A stretch of DNA of 64,000 nucleotides from Prevotellaceae bacterium UBA3627 (GTDB lineage: Bacteria > Bacteroidota > Bacteroidia > Bacteroidales > Bacteroidaceae): positions 1 through 64,000 of the forward strand of contig DFLE01000004.1 of assembly GCA_002373375.1 (NCBI GenBank), in the 5' to 3' direction. Of the stretch, positions 25,313-34,917 are shown one piece after another. A program made the position numbers and the translations under genes. The notes beneath the pieces were generated by a model. The model was not told where the DNA came from. It saw nothing but the letters and a program-made list of their open reading frames with translations, and did no database searches. Within the stretch, counting starts at the first letter, position 1. The number at the start of each line of letters is the position of its first letter.

Positions 25313-25666
25313 ATGATATATTCGATAATAGGACTGATAGTATATTCAATAATGGGGCTGGGAGTGTATCTGGCATTACGACTCCGCGAGAAATGTGAGA
25401 AAGAATACACCTTGATACCAAAGGACTACAAAGGTAAGAAAATATGTTTTGCTCTCTGCATACTCTTTGCTCTCCCCATAATAGCGTATCCACTGACTCT
25501 CATTGCTGACATTATGTTGTTTGACGCTCCCGGCTCAGAGTATAACGTCCTGACGTGGTTAGTATTCACCTTATTGGTTTTCTATCCTGTACCCTTACTT
25601 GCTATTGACTTACTGATTATACATTTATTCAAACACAGTTGTGCGATACGAAACAAGAAACATTAA
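25313..25666 (+). CDS. Small integral membrane protein, unknown
   Basis: This 117-residue protein has three or four membrane segments: IYSIIGLIVYSIMGLGVYLAL at the start, ICFALCILFALPIIAYPLTLIADIM in the middle, and LTWLVFTLLVFYPVPLLAIDLLIIHLF at the end. It starts 13 bp after the sorted secreted protein and is likely on the same transcript. I do not recognise the family. Confidence 0.6.
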   Translation: MIYSIIGLIVYSIMGLGVYLALRLREKCEKEYTLIPKDYKGKKICFALCILFALPIIAYPLTLIADIMLFDAPGSEYNVLTWLVFTLLVFYPVPLLAIDLLIIHLFKHSCAIRNKKH

Positions 25667-25671
25667 TTTTG
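25639..25671 (+). promoter_or_regulatory. Promoter of the DUF2264 gene
   Basis: TTG (25639-25641), 22 bp, TAATTTTG (25664-25671); ATG at 25703. Confidence 0.6.
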
Positions 25672-25702
25672 CAAACGAACAAATAAATAAAGCGTAAACA
25701 AT

Positions 25703-26953
25703 ATGAGAAATAAGATTCTACTCTCTTTATTAGTCTTGAGTATGTCGTTGTATTCAGGCATTGCAGAGGCGGCAAAGAAACAGCAGACAGACCGTGAATA
25801 CTGGGCAGAGCAGGCATACAGACTGGCAGCACCGGTGCTGGAGCCTATGTCGCGCGGTATGCTCTCAACAGAGATGCAGATAGAGGTGAGTCCTTCATTT
25901 GACAAGCGTGACAAGCGCGTGACATATATGGAGTGCTTCGGCAGACTCATGGCAGGCATTTCACCATGGCTCTCTCTGCCTGACGATGACACTGCTGAGG
26001 GTAAGCAGCGCAAGCAGTTGCGCGAGTGGGCACTGAAGAGCTATGCCCATGCCGTTGACCCGCAATCAAAGGACTATCTGCTATGGCGCAAGGAGGGACA
26101 GCCGCTCGTGGATGCCGCATACATAGCAGAAAGCCTGTTGCGTGGCTATGACGCACTGTGGCTGCCGCTCGACTCCGTAACCAAGGCACGCTACATTGAC
26201 GAGTTTACACGCCTGCGCCGTGTGGAGCCACCTTACACTAACTGGTTGCTGTTCGCCTCTACGATAGAGTCATTCCTCGCAAAGGCTGGAGCACCATACG
26301 ACCAGTACAGGGTGAACGGAGCCGTACGCAAGGTTGAGGAATGGTACGTGGGCGATGGTTGGTACAGTGACGGTGAAGGTACATTTGCCTTCGACTACTA
26401 CAGCAGTTTCGTGTTCCATGCCATGTACCTCGAGACTCTCGGCACCATGCGTGACGTGAGAGGCTATGGCTGGAAGATAAACTACCGTGACTACTACAAC
26501 CGCGCACTTAAACGCTGTCAGAAATACAGCATAATACTTGAGCGGTTCATATCACCCGACGGCACATTCCCTGTATTCGGGCGCAGCATACCTTACCGCC
26601 TCGCTGCCATGCAACCACTGGCGCTGATGGCATGGTACCAGACACTGCCGCAGGAGCTGAGCAACGGACAGGTGCGCGCTGCCCTCACGAAGGTAATGCA
26701 CCGTATGTGGGACGCACCGGGAAACTATAACGAGAAGGGTTTCCTGACGATAGGCTTCTGCGGTCGTCAGCCTGAGGTGGCAGACTGGTACACCAACAAC
26801 GGTTCGCTATATATCACCTCAGAGGTATTGCTGCCATTGGGACTGCCTGCCGACCACCCGTTCTGGACCTGCCCAGCAGAGAAATGGACGCAGGTAAAGG
26901 CATGGGGCGGAGAGCCGTTCCCTAAAGACCATATATGGGAAGATAAGAAATAA
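25703..26953 (+). CDS. Exported DUF2264-family protein
   Basis: This 416-residue protein has a signal peptide (about 23 residues, ending AEA). The body matches DUF2264: an early PVLEPMSRGML, YMECFGRLMAGISPWL, NWLLFASTIESFLAKAG, EWYVGDGWYSDGEGTFAFDYYSSFVFHAMYLE and SPDGTFPVFGRSIPYRLAAMQPLA. The family has a helical (alpha/alpha)n-toroid look and occurs in polysaccharide-use loci, suggesting glycan processing, but no activity is established to my knowledge. The C-terminal region about 330-400 (GFCGRQPEVADWYTNNGSLY) is intact, so the gene is full length. It stands as a single-gene unit between its promoter and the terminator at 26976. Confidence 0.83.
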   Translation: MRNKILLSLLVLSMSLYSGIAEAAKKQQTDREYWAEQAYRLAAPVLEPMSRGMLSTEMQIEVSPSFDKRDKRVTYMECFGRLMAGISPWLSLPDDDTAEGKQRKQLREWALKSYAHAVDPQSKDYLLWRKEGQPLVDAAYIAESLLRGYDALWLPLDSVTKARYIDEFTRLRRVEPPYTNWLLFASTIESFLAKAGAPYDQYRVNGAVRKVEEWYVGDGWYSDGEGTFAFDYYSSFVFHAMYLETLGTMRDVRGYGWKINYRDYYNRALKRCQKYSIILERFISPDGTFPVFGRSIPYRLAAMQPLALMAWYQTLPQELSNGQVRAALTKVMHRMWDAPGNYNEKGFLTIGFCGRQPEVADWYTNNGSLYITSEVLLPLGLPADHPFWTCPAEKWTQVKAWGGEPFPKDHIWEDKK

Positions 26954-26975
26954 CTGTACTCAAGCTATAAAACAA

Positions 26976-27016
26976 ATGGCGCAGACATGAGGCAACACAC
27001 CTCATATCTGCGCCAT
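26976..27016. terminator. Bidirectional terminator
   Basis: Stem ATGGCGCAGACATGAGG / CCTCATATCTGCGCCAT (26976-26992 with 27000-27016) between convergent genes. Confidence 0.9.
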
Positions 27017-27033
27017 GCTTTTTGCAACAACAC

Positions 27034-27411
27034 TCAGAAATCAATGTCTATGTCAACATTATCAAACCACGAGCACAATTTCTCTCGTGCACGCTGCTTC
27101 ACCTCTGGTGTTATATTTGAGCTGACTGTATGCAGCACATACACCAATGCAGCTAAGTCATCTGAATAGCCCATGCCGAGTATTGCGTCAGGTATCAAGT
27201 CCACCGGCAAGATAAAATAGCCCAATGCGCCATATAGCCTCGCCTTCTCCTTGAAGGACAAGGTATCAGACTGAACGGCATAGAAGGCCACAAGCACAGC
27301 ATAAGCCATCTTGATGCCAGCCTTGCGCGCTATCTTGGAAAGTTTCTCCTTGAGCCCCTGCTCTGAATACTCACTGCCAAAGCTCTCTATCTTTATAGGT
27401 ACGTTTTCCAT
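27034..27411 (-). CDS. YkvA/DUF1232-family protein
   Basis: This 125-residue protein is centred on the DUF1232 motif YFILPVDLIPDAILGMGYSDDLAALVYVL. The family is found as small proteins with one or two amphipathic or membrane helices; its function is unknown. The ATG at 27411 is 20 bp from the promoter box at 27431-27438 (minus-strand TACATTTG). The gene is divergent from the MsbA-like exporter gene. Confidence 0.85.
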   Translation of the reverse strand: MENVPIKIESFGSEYSEQGLKEKLSKIARKAGIKMAYAVLVAFYAVQSDTLSFKEKARLYGALGYFILPVDLIPDAILGMGYSDDLAALVYVLHTVSSNITPEVKQRAREKLCSWFDNVDIDIDF

Positions 27412-27430
27412 CTTTTACAGTTATATGCTG

Positions 27431-27438
27431 CAAATGTA
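27431..27438 (-). promoter_or_regulatory. ykvA-type gene promoter -7 box
   Basis: TACATTTG on the minus strand, 20 bp from the ATG. Confidence 0.6.
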
Positions 27439-27510
27439 TCTATTATTTTCCTTACCAACACATGAAAACAGAAGAAATAAGGCACTGAAAGAAAAAAAAC
27501 TTACGTTATT

Positions 27511-27540
27511 TTGGTATGTAATAAAAAAAACGTAACTTTG
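27511..27540 (+). promoter_or_regulatory. Promoter of the ABC exporter (near-leaderless)
   Basis: TTG (27511-27513), 19 bp, TAACTTTG (27533-27540). The ATG at 27550 is only 9 bp further, so the transcript should start at or next to it. Confidence 0.78.
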
Positions 27541-27549
27541 CATCTAATT

Positions 27550-29382
27550 ATGAAACAATTTCTGCAGATAATGCGACGTTATCTCAGCCCCTACAAGTCT
27601 TCACTCGTATGGGCTGTGGTCCTCAACATCTATTCACAGGTAATGAATGTGGTATCGTTTGTTGTCTTGATACCGATACTCAACATACTATTCCAAATAG
27701 ACCAGAAGGTTTATCATTATCAGGAGTGGACATGGTCAACACTCAACAAAGACTTGCTCGTCAACAACGGCTACGCATACGTTCAGGAGCTGATGGCACA
27801 ACACGGAGCATTTGTCACACTGTGCATCATGGGCGGCGGACTGGTTGTCATGACACTGCTCAAGACTCTCGGATATTTTGCCTCGCTCTTTGTCATGCTG
27901 CCGCTGCGCACCGGCATAGTGAAGGACATACGTATGGAGCTGTACCGCAAGGTACTATCACTGCCGTTGGCTTTCTTCTCATCTGAGCGCAGGGGCGACA
28001 TCATAGCACGCATGAGCTCTGACGTAGGACAGGTGGAGAGTTCTCTCACCAGCTCCATAGATATGCTGATACGCCACCCTATAGCTATCATAATATGTTT
28101 TGCTACCATGATATTCGTAAGTTGGCAACTTACCCTGTTTGTCATCGTCGTGGCACCAATAGCAGGCATAATAATGGGACAGGTAAGCAAGCGCCTTAAA
28201 GCTCAGGGGACCACTGCACAAAGGCTGTGGGGCAACATACTGTCACAACTTGACGAGACACTCGGCGGACTGCGTATCATCAAGGCTTTCATTGCCGAGA
28301 AGAAGATGACAGACCGCTTTGAGGCTGTTAACAACACATATCGTAACGCCGTCATCACAGTGTCAGCACGTCAGTCACTGGCCCACCCCATGTCTGAGTT
28401 CCTCGGAACAGTCATCATTGTAATAGTTCTGCTTTTCGGCGGATGGCTCATACTTACCGGCTCACGCCTTATCGACGCCTCCACCTTCATATTCTACATG
28501 GTGATACTCTACAGCGTCATCAATCCACTGAAAGAGTTTACAAGAGCTATATACCAGGTTCCTCTCGGTCTGGCATCCATGGACCGTATTGACTTCATAC
28601 TCAAGGCTGAGAACCCAATCAAGGAACAGCCGGAACCTAAGCAGCTCAACGCCTTCACTGACAAGGTGGAGCTTAAAGATGTAAGTTTCCATTACGTTGA
28701 GGGACGTGACGTACTGAAGCACATAAACCTCACCGTAGAAAAAGGCAGGACCATTGCTCTCGTGGGACAGTCAGGCTCTGGCAAGTCAACACTCGTTGAC
28801 CTCATACCTCGTTACCACGATGTATGCAGCGGCCAGATACTCATTGACGGCAAGGACATACGCGAGGTTGGCATCAGTGACCTGCGCCAGCTCATAGGCA
28901 ACGTAAACCAGGAGGCCATACTCTTCAACGACACTTTCTACAACAACATAACATTCGGCGTGGAGAATGCCACGATGGAGCAGGTGATAGAAGCGGCAAA
29001 GATTGCCAATGCCCATGACTTCATCATGGAGAGCGAGCACGGATATGACACCCTGATTGGTGACCGTGGCGGTCGCTTGTCTGGTGGTCAGCGCCAGCGC
29101 ATCAGCATAGCCCGTGCCATACTGAAGAACCCTCCAATCTTGATACTCGACGAGGCCACCTCAGCACTCGACACAGAGTCAGAGCGACTGGTGCAGGAAG
29201 CTTTGGAGAGACTGATGAAGAGTCGCACCACTGTGGCCATAGCCCACCGCCTGTCAACCATCAAGAACGCAGACGAGATATATGTGCTTTACGAAGGTGA
29301 GATAGTGGAGTGCGGCCAACACGACGAGCTGATAGCCAAGAACGGCTACTACAAACGCCTGTATGATATGCAACAGTTATAG
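27550..29382 (+). CDS. MsbA-like ABC exporter (fused permease-ATPase)
   Basis: 610 residues from ATG 27550; a longer frame from 27511 would begin inside the promoter. The N-terminal half is a six-helix exporter domain (segments near 20, 78, 145, 170, 255 and 285). The ATPase half has Walker A GQSGSGKST, the signature RLSGGQRQR, Walker B ILILDEAT and the switch His in IAHRLSTI. It resembles the MsbA/lipid-A-core flippase group more than peptide or drug exporters. The location beside glycosyltransferase genes supports export of a lipid-linked envelope component. A GT2 gene follows by 26 bp, probably in the same operon. Confidence 0.9.
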   Translation: MKQFLQIMRRYLSPYKSSLVWAVVLNIYSQVMNVVSFVVLIPILNILFQIDQKVYHYQEWTWSTLNKDLLVNNGYAYVQELMAQHGAFVTLCIMGGGLVVMTLLKTLGYFASLFVMLPLRTGIVKDIRMELYRKVLSLPLAFFSSERRGDIIARMSSDVGQVESSLTSSIDMLIRHPIAIIICFATMIFVSWQLTLFVIVVAPIAGIIMGQVSKRLKAQGTTAQRLWGNILSQLDETLGGLRIIKAFIAEKKMTDRFEAVNNTYRNAVITVSARQSLAHPMSEFLGTVIIVIVLLFGGWLILTGSRLIDASTFIFYMVILYSVINPLKEFTRAIYQVPLGLASMDRIDFILKAENPIKEQPEPKQLNAFTDKVELKDVSFHYVEGRDVLKHINLTVEKGRTIALVGQSGSGKSTLVDLIPRYHDVCSGQILIDGKDIREVGISDLRQLIGNVNQEAILFNDTFYNNITFGVENATMEQVIEAAKIANAHDFIMESEHGYDTLIGDRGGRLSGGQRQRISIARAILKNPPILILDEATSALDTESERLVQEALERLMKSRTTVAIAHRLSTIKNADEIYVLYEGEIVECGQHDELIAKNGYYKRLYDMQQL

Positions 29383-29408
29383 AAGACCCCAAAACATAAA
29401 ATCAATAT

Positions 29409-30209
29409 ATGACATTATCCATTATAACTATTAATTACAATAACAAGAATGGTTTGCGTATGACCGCGGAAAGTATATTCCAGCAGTCTTGGCAAGACTA
29501 CGAATGGATTGTTGTAGATGGTGGTAGCATCGATGGCAGTGCGCAATATATATCATCTGTTAGTAATGAAACATCATGGTGGTGCAGCGAGAAGGATACT
29601 GGAGTTTACAATGCAATGAATAAAGGAATCGCACATGCGCAAGGCGAATACCTGCTGTTTCTTAATAGTGGTGACACGTTATACCAACAAGACACATTGC
29701 AGAAGGTGTTTGACAAGCATACTGATGCAGATGTGCTTTATGGGAATGCCTTATTTGACAATGGGAAACGCCCGTCTGTTTTCAAATATGATGAGCAACT
29801 TACACTAAAGTCCTTATACAAGTATTCTGTTAATCACCAAAGCTCTTTTATCAAAACAAAACTTTTAAAAGAAAGGTCATATGACGAACGCTTTGCTATC
29901 ACTGCAGACTGGAAACGCTTTATGGAAATGTTTCTGTCTGGATGCAAATTCGTTCACTTGCCATTCATAATAAGCCGATACGACACTCATGGCATCAGTT
30001 CCGTTAATCAGGACAAGGTAAGGAAAGAGCGTAAGCAATGGATAAAAGAACTAGTACCAAATTATGTGTCAGACGTGTTGGAAGACTGGGAATCTTTTCA
30101 AAACGACCAGTGTATACAGACTCGCGAATTTCGTGACAAGAACCGACTGTTTCGTAGAATGATACGCTCGAACTTGCATTTAATCAGATGGCTTAACAAG
30201 ATACTATAG
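29409..30209 (+). CDS. Family 2 glycosyltransferase
   Basis: This 266-residue GT-A fold enzyme starts SIITINYNNKNGLRMTAESI, with WIVVDGGSIDGSAQYI as the nucleotide-binding motif and AQGEYLLFLNSGDTLY in the DxD position (NSGD variant, as in the group of WcaA/colanic-acid-type transferases). NHQSSFIKTKLL and ITADWKRFMEMFLSG are typical of the acceptor region. It probably adds one sugar to a surface polysaccharide or LPS. It lies downstream of the MsbA-like gene, before a strong terminator. Confidence 0.88.
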   Translation: MTLSIITINYNNKNGLRMTAESIFQQSWQDYEWIVVDGGSIDGSAQYISSVSNETSWWCSEKDTGVYNAMNKGIAHAQGEYLLFLNSGDTLYQQDTLQKVFDKHTDADVLYGNALFDNGKRPSVFKYDEQLTLKSLYKYSVNHQSSFIKTKLLKERSYDERFAITADWKRFMEMFLSGCKFVHLPFIISRYDTHGISSVNQDKVRKERKQWIKELVPNYVSDVLEDWESFQNDQCIQTREFRDKNRLFRRMIRSNLHLIRWLNKIL

Positions 30210-30237
30210 GAAAGAGTACAAAGAGTTCTACAATAAC

Positions 30238-30284
30238 AAAAGTGCCGTCAGAAACTCTATTTTGAGTTTTCTGACGGCACTTTT
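30238..30284. terminator. Bidirectional terminator
   Basis: Stem AAAAGTGCCGTCAGAAACTC / GAGTTTTCTGACGGCACTTTT, between two convergent GT2 genes. It shares its core with the hairpin at 24233-24275. Confidence 0.9.
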
Positions 30285-30357
30285 ATTATAACAATATATT
30301 TCAGAAATAACGAATATCGTTACAAAACGTCAAAGTGATTGACTGGTGAAGATGTAA

Positions 30358-31335
30358 CTAAAACAAAGATTCTAAATATATCTTGTTGCTACGCAGGTGG
30401 TTTATCTGGCGTGACAAGAACCGGCGTAACCTGTTGTCTGCGAAGAACAACATACCACCAGAATCACGGATTGCCCTTGACTTAATGTCCCCTACTACCC
30501 TTACTTGTTCCTCTGCGTCAGCCAACTTAAGATTATGCCTGATGAAATCATACGAGAAAAAGAGATTATCGCGTGACAGACTGACTGTACGTCGCGGGAA
30601 ATGACATTCTTTCATTCGCTCGTAAATATAGAGAGAAGACGTATAGTCATCCAAAATGCGCAAGTCCTTTCCCATAGTACCAATCGTGCTTCCAAGATGC
30701 TTTACATAATTATAGATGATATCGTCGCATGTCTTTGCCACGCCCTTCATGGCACATATATACTCTACGCAAAACAAACGGTCCTCATTGAATCTGTATC
30801 TCTCATCAAACCTGATATTATTCTCTAATACCACAGAGCGCTTGAATAGCTTATTCCATATATACCCCTGATAGCCATACTTATTTTCCAAGAACAACAT
30901 ATTCGCAGAATCTATCTTGCTCAACTCAGGCTCACCTACCCGAAGCACCTCTACAGTCTGCTTTTCCTTGTCTTCTATCGCATAAGCACCTACGACGAGG
31001 TCAGTACGCTCATCTCCACGACATGCCATGAAATTACCTAATGCGTTATCAGGTATCTTGTCATCCGCATCCACAAAAAGGAGCCATTCCCCCGTGGACT
31101 CTTCTATTCCGACATTGCGTGCGCTACTGACACCGCCGTTCTCCTTATGCTTATATCTAAAACGAGAGTCTCTTTCCGCAAACTCCATACATATACCAGC
31201 GCTGCCATCCGTACTACCATCATCTATCATCAACACCTCAAAATCAGTGTACCCCTGCATCTGTATGCTCTCAAGGCATTGATACAAGTATCTTTCACCG
31301 TTATATATTGGTATTATTATTGACACGCTATGCAT
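30358..31335 (-). CDS. Family 2 glycosyltransferase
   Basis: This 325-residue enzyme has SIIIPIYNGERYLYQCLESI, EVLMIDDGSTDGSAGICMEFA, NGGVSSARNVGIEESTGEWLLFVDADDKI with the metal-binding DxD, and YIWNKLFKRSVV, the pattern of capsule/LPS GT2 enzymes that have a C-terminal helical segment. It is the last gene of the six-gene minus operon that starts at licD. Start and RBS are ordinary. Sugar specificity cannot be read from the sequence. Confidence 0.9.
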   Translation of the reverse strand: MHSVSIIIPIYNGERYLYQCLESIQMQGYTDFEVLMIDDGSTDGSAGICMEFAERDSRFRYKHKENGGVSSARNVGIEESTGEWLLFVDADDKIPDNALGNFMACRGDERTDLVVGAYAIEDKEKQTVEVLRVGEPELSKIDSANMLFLENKYGYQGYIWNKLFKRSVVLENNIRFDERYRFNEDRLFCVEYICAMKGVAKTCDDIIYNYVKHLGSTIGTMGKDLRILDDYTSSLYIYERMKECHFPRRTVSLSRDNLFFSYDFIRHNLKLADAEEQVRVVGDIKSRAIRDSGGMLFFADNRLRRFLSRQINHLRSNKIYLESLF

Positions 31336-31366
31336 AATGCAGTCCTTTCTATACTTTTAACAAGGC

Positions 31367-32365
31367 TTATTGTCCTGTTTGCTGAAAATATCGTTCCAGC
31401 ACCATGAGCGAGATTATCTTCTCCCGCTTTGTGTCTTGAAACTGCCTCACCCATTCATGGGCATGTTCTACTATAGCCTTAGCCTCATCAGGATGCGCCT
31501 CATAATACTCTACCTTGTCTATGAGGTCATGATAGTCGTCTGCTATCTCTATATAGTGATAGCCAGGTATAAGCCTTCCTTCCATAAACCACGACTCACA
31601 TGTAGGGCGAGGCATAACGGCAATGGAGTTTGAAGACATTACCCATTTCAGGTTAGACGCAACATCATTTCCCTCCAGACACATAATATAGCGATAACAC
31701 AGGTGATCATAGAGCGCCATACTACCAGTACTCTTCAAATCACACAAAGCATTATCACTCCACATTTCAAGGAAGCGTTCACGTCGTGGCTTACCCTCTG
31801 TCGCACCGCGGAACAGTATGCGACATTGTTTCTCCTCCCAACAGAACGGGTCATCTATCCACAAGAAATGACGAACCTTATCAAGGTTAAGCAATACATT
31901 GTTACTGTTTCCCTCTCTTACCAGTCGTGACTTACATATTGCCGGCGCAGACAATTCAATAAACACATCACCGGGAATCATAAGGAAACGCAACTGGGTA
32001 TCAAAGCATCTTATGTGCTCATACGAATCAAAAAAATAGACACTGTTACCCCTTTTGTTTACCAACGAATAATCACCTACAGTACATGGCATATACGGTG
32101 GGGCCATCTTGGTACGGGGCAGTTGCTCATTTATCTCCCTGACGCTGGCACCCGCCGGCAACTTACAGTAATATAACACCCTTTCCGTTATATTAGCCTT
32201 ATCATCAGCCCCCATCGCATCAAACTGTCGCATAAGCGACCGTCTCCTTATACGACAGAACACATTGGGCAACAGCATTGCAAGCACTGCCTTGCCATAG
32301 TATATCCACTTCCTGTTTTTGTGTATGCCACGAAACAGAGTATAATATATTCTCTTGAATGTCAT
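31367..32365 (-). CDS. Family 90 glycosyltransferase (CAP10/LPS-modifying type)
   Basis: This 332-residue protein resembles the GT90 fold of bacterial LPS-modifying and fungal CAP10 enzymes: a central CRILFRGATEGKPRRERFLEMW, YRYIMCLEGNDVASNLKWVMSSNSIAVMPRPTCESWFMEGRLIPGYHYIEIADDYHDLIDKV split over two motif blocks, and a C-terminal helix. GT90 enzymes transfer xylose, glucose or related sugars. In this operon it would act on the LPS core or O-antigen. Start at ATG 32365, 31 bp past the next gene's stop. Confidence 0.85.
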   Translation of the reverse strand: MTFKRIYYTLFRGIHKNRKWIYYGKAVLAMLLPNVFCRIRRRSLMRQFDAMGADDKANITERVLYYCKLPAGASVREINEQLPRTKMAPPYMPCTVGDYSLVNKRGNSVYFFDSYEHIRCFDTQLRFLMIPGDVFIELSAPAICKSRLVREGNSNNVLLNLDKVRHFLWIDDPFCWEEKQCRILFRGATEGKPRRERFLEMWSDNALCDLKSTGSMALYDHLCYRYIMCLEGNDVASNLKWVMSSNSIAVMPRPTCESWFMEGRLIPGYHYIEIADDYHDLIDKVEYYEAHPDEAKAIVEHAHEWVRQFQDTKREKIISLMVLERYFQQTGQ

Positions 32366-32403
32366 TATATCATTTGCATTAAGAGTAACAAAGAAAGACA
32401 GTC

Positions 32404-33162
32404 CTACAGTCCTATCTGTTTCTCATAAAGTTTGCAAAGCATCGTGAATTTATATATCGCCGAGCGCTGTGCCTGCACAAAGCCCGCTATACCATAGAAA
32501 CAGCCGCCCTTGAGGAAATAGAGTTTAATAAATCGCATCATCGGCGAGAATATCATATACGGCAGCGTCACATGCTTGCCTCTCTTTTTCTCCACCTCAT
32601 TGTCGGTATAATTGTTCAGTCGTCGTATCGTGGCCTGCGTGCTGTCATCAAGATGGTCAAACGCCACGTCCTTCCTCTTCTTATCTATATACTCCACCTT
32701 TCCCTGCACAGTCGGGAATGTATGTACGTATGGCGGCCACACTGTACCTTCCTTTATGAAGAAACGCAACTGGTAATCAGGATATGATGACGGCAGGAAC
32801 ACTCCCATTGTGTAATTCTTGCGCGGTATATACAGTCCCCGGATATCGCCAGGGTTCTTAACGAAATCATACAAATAGTCATGTAGCGCCTGTGGAATAA
32901 GCTCATCCGCATCTACCACCAATACCCAGTCTGATGACGCTGACTGTATAGCGAAGGTACGCGCAGGCTCTGCACTCTTATGATTTGCCTTAGGAAAGGA
33001 CACCACCTTGCAACCATACCTTTGAGCTATAGCCACCGTACCATCTGTTGACTCCATGTCGCATACTACCACCTCGTCAAACGAGCTTGCCGTCTCTAAC
33101 ACACGAGCCAGGTATTTCTCTGCATTATATGTATTTATGACTACCGATATCTGCTGATTCAT
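32404..33162 (-). CDS. Family 2 glycosyltransferase (WaaE/KdtX-like)
   Basis: This 252-residue enzyme has ISVVINTYNAEKYLARVLETA, EVVVCDMESTDGTVAIAQRYGCKV, DWVLVVDADELIPQALHDYL with the DxD, and GLYIPRKNYTMG. The order matches the short WaaE/KdtX-type beta-1,4-glucosyltransferases that act on LPS inner core. The C-terminal portion (KGKHVTLPYMIFSPMMRFIKLYFLKGGCFYG, in two adjoining blocks) is also typical. It belongs to the licD-led operon. Confidence 0.88.
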   Translation of the reverse strand: MNQQISVVINTYNAEKYLARVLETASSFDEVVVCDMESTDGTVAIAQRYGCKVVSFPKANHKSAEPARTFAIQSASSDWVLVVDADELIPQALHDYLYDFVKNPGDIRGLYIPRKNYTMGVFLPSSYPDYQLRFFIKEGTVWPPYVHTFPTVQGKVEYIDKKRKDVAFDHLDDSTQATIRRLNNYTDNEVEKKRGKHVTLPYMIFSPMMRFIKLYFLKGGCFYGIAGFVQAQRSAIYKFTMLCKLYEKQIGL

Positions 33163-33166
33163 CTTT

Positions 33167-34015
33167 TTACTTTATGTTTAGATATATTACAGGCATCACC
33201 TTGACTTTCTTTCCTAACGCCTTACTATATTGAATGAAGGCATTGGTTAACATCTCTGCCAGGTAACCTGATATTCTGGAATATGCCTTCTCCTTGCTTA
33301 CATCAAGCAAATAGCCTTTGCTTAATGTTGCTTCCTCATGCTTGCGAAGTATATCAAATAACATTTCGCAATAAGTGCCGAAGGTATCATTATCCATTAT
33401 TGACATATTGCAGTTATAGAACCATGTGCCATTCATTGCCTTCTGGTAATACGGATAAAACTTGGGATAATTGTTCTTGACAATCTCTTCAAGCATATCC
33501 AAGTTGTATCCTCCCACCTCATTACACAATGTACGGCGGACACTCATATAGAACCGTCCCGGATGTGGTGCTATAATGTTAGTCCCATCGCTTAACAAGG
33601 ACTCTAACTGTGCAGACAGTTTATCAGAATATCCACGGAATACATCCGTATCGTCACATCCATACTGTTTCTTCACTCCCACACTATTATACTTACTCCA
33701 TAGAGAAGAGAACTGCCTGACCTTATATTTTACCCTTAAAAGAGCACGGTATAACACAAATGACCTCTTCTGAACAAATATCCTGCGGTAGTGCATCAGG
33801 CCTTTATAGTCAGCAGAAGTGTTTTTCCATAACCAATACAGAGCCGTCAGTTCACAGTACCATGGATTCTTCTCACTAATACTATCGCCCTCATCATCAC
33901 CCTGAATACGTAAGTCATACGTACTGAGAGCCTTTCCTGCATGTATCGGCAAGAAATGCTTACAGTCAAGAATGACGGAAGGCTTATGGTATGCTATAGC
34001 TATCTTTATATCCAT
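33167..34015 (-). CDS. DUF4422-family polysaccharide biosynthesis protein
   Basis: This 282-residue protein matches DUF4422, a GT-A-like family of capsule and LPS loci: IKIAIAYHKPSVI, LQGDDEGDSISEKNPWYCELTALYWLWKN with its conserved acidic and aromatic residues, DYKGLMHYRRIF, and IIAPHPGRFYMSV. The activity is presumed glycosyl transfer (family members act as UDP-Gal or rhamnosyl transferases) but is unproven. Its start overlaps the end of the upstream GT2 gene by 10 bp, so the two are translationally coupled. Confidence 0.85.
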   Translation of the reverse strand: MDIKIAIAYHKPSVILDCKHFLPIHAGKALSTYDLRIQGDDEGDSISEKNPWYCELTALYWLWKNTSADYKGLMHYRRIFVQKRSFVLYRALLRVKYKVRQFSSLWSKYNSVGVKKQYGCDDTDVFRGYSDKLSAQLESLLSDGTNIIAPHPGRFYMSVRRTLCNEVGGYNLDMLEEIVKNNYPKFYPYYQKAMNGTWFYNCNMSIMDNDTFGTYCEMLFDILRKHEEATLSKGYLLDVSKEKAYSRISGYLAEMLTNAFIQYSKALGKKVKVMPVIYLNIK

Positions 34016-34917
34016 GGCGTAACAGATTCTGAAGTTTCTTCTATATTATGTGTTATGCCAAAGCCTTTTCTCAACAGATACCACACAGCTTTCCACTTCG
34101 ACATACCACGTTTGCTCCTTATACGCTCCACATCCAACGACTTATCTCTATTCTCCCAATCTTCCCCTTGACGCGTAATCTGACGACGCATGACCGAGTT
34201 TGATATACCCCATTTCAACAAGAACTGCGTGTTGCCGTCATTCCTTTTTACACGTCCTGTGGTCTTCGTCTCAAAATGATATACGCGACTATTACCCAAG
34301 CCTTTCAAGTAAGTTACGCCTATAAACAACAACTTAGCAGTAAAGTCTGGGTCACTATACATTCCCGGTGACAATTCTATGCTATATCCCCCCACAGTGT
34401 CCCATATATCTCTGTGTACCAGACTTGGCGGACGTGTAGCCCCCTGCCAGTCACCACACGGGTGTTGCATATACTCAGCCAACAACTTCTCCTCTCTGAA
34501 AGTCTCTAAGCTGTCACCATAATCTGCACATACGCCCACATCATTACGGTCATGCGGCTGTATCATGGTTGATGAGAGATAGAACCTGTTATGTCCTATG
34601 CTGTTAATCTCTGCCATCAAAGCCGTATCCCATCCCGGCAACAGATACATATCATCGTTCACGAAATAGATGTAGTCTGTCTTGACCTTGGTGCGCATCA
34701 TGTTCATTGCTATGCACACTCCGGCGTTTTGCTGTGTATAGGTATAGTCCAGTCCCTCTTCCTTTACCCACTGCAATGTTCCGTCAGAACCATCGTTCAC
34801 ATGCACGATTATCTGATGCTGCATAGCAGAGTTCTTGCGTATGCTTTGCACACACAATTTCAGAAACGACAGGTTATTCCATGATGGTATGAGTATGGAG
34901 AATCCGTTGTACATCAA
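34006..34917 (-). CDS. Family 2 glycosyltransferase
   Basis: This 303-residue enzyme has FSILIPSWNNLSFLKLCVQSI, QIIVHVNDGSDGTLQWV, DYIYFVNDDMYLLPGWDTAL with the NDD version of DxD, and YSDPDFTAKLLFIGVTYLKGLG. It is part of the envelope glycan operon, overlapping licD by 4 bp upstream and the DUF4422 gene by 10 bp downstream. Substrate unknown. Confidence 0.88.
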   Translation of the reverse strand: MMYNGFSILIPSWNNLSFLKLCVQSIRKNSAMQHQIIVHVNDGSDGTLQWVKEEGLDYTYTQQNAGVCIAMNMMRTKVKTDYIYFVNDDMYLLPGWDTALMAEINSIGHNRFYLSSTMIQPHDRNDVGVCADYGDSLETFREEKLLAEYMQHPCGDWQGATRPPSLVHRDIWDTVGGYSIELSPGMYSDPDFTAKLLFIGVTYLKGLGNSRVYHFETKTTGRVKRNDGNTQFLLKWGISNSVMRRQITRQGEDWENRDKSLDVERIRSKRGMSKWKAVWYLLRKGFGITHNIEETSESVTPWI

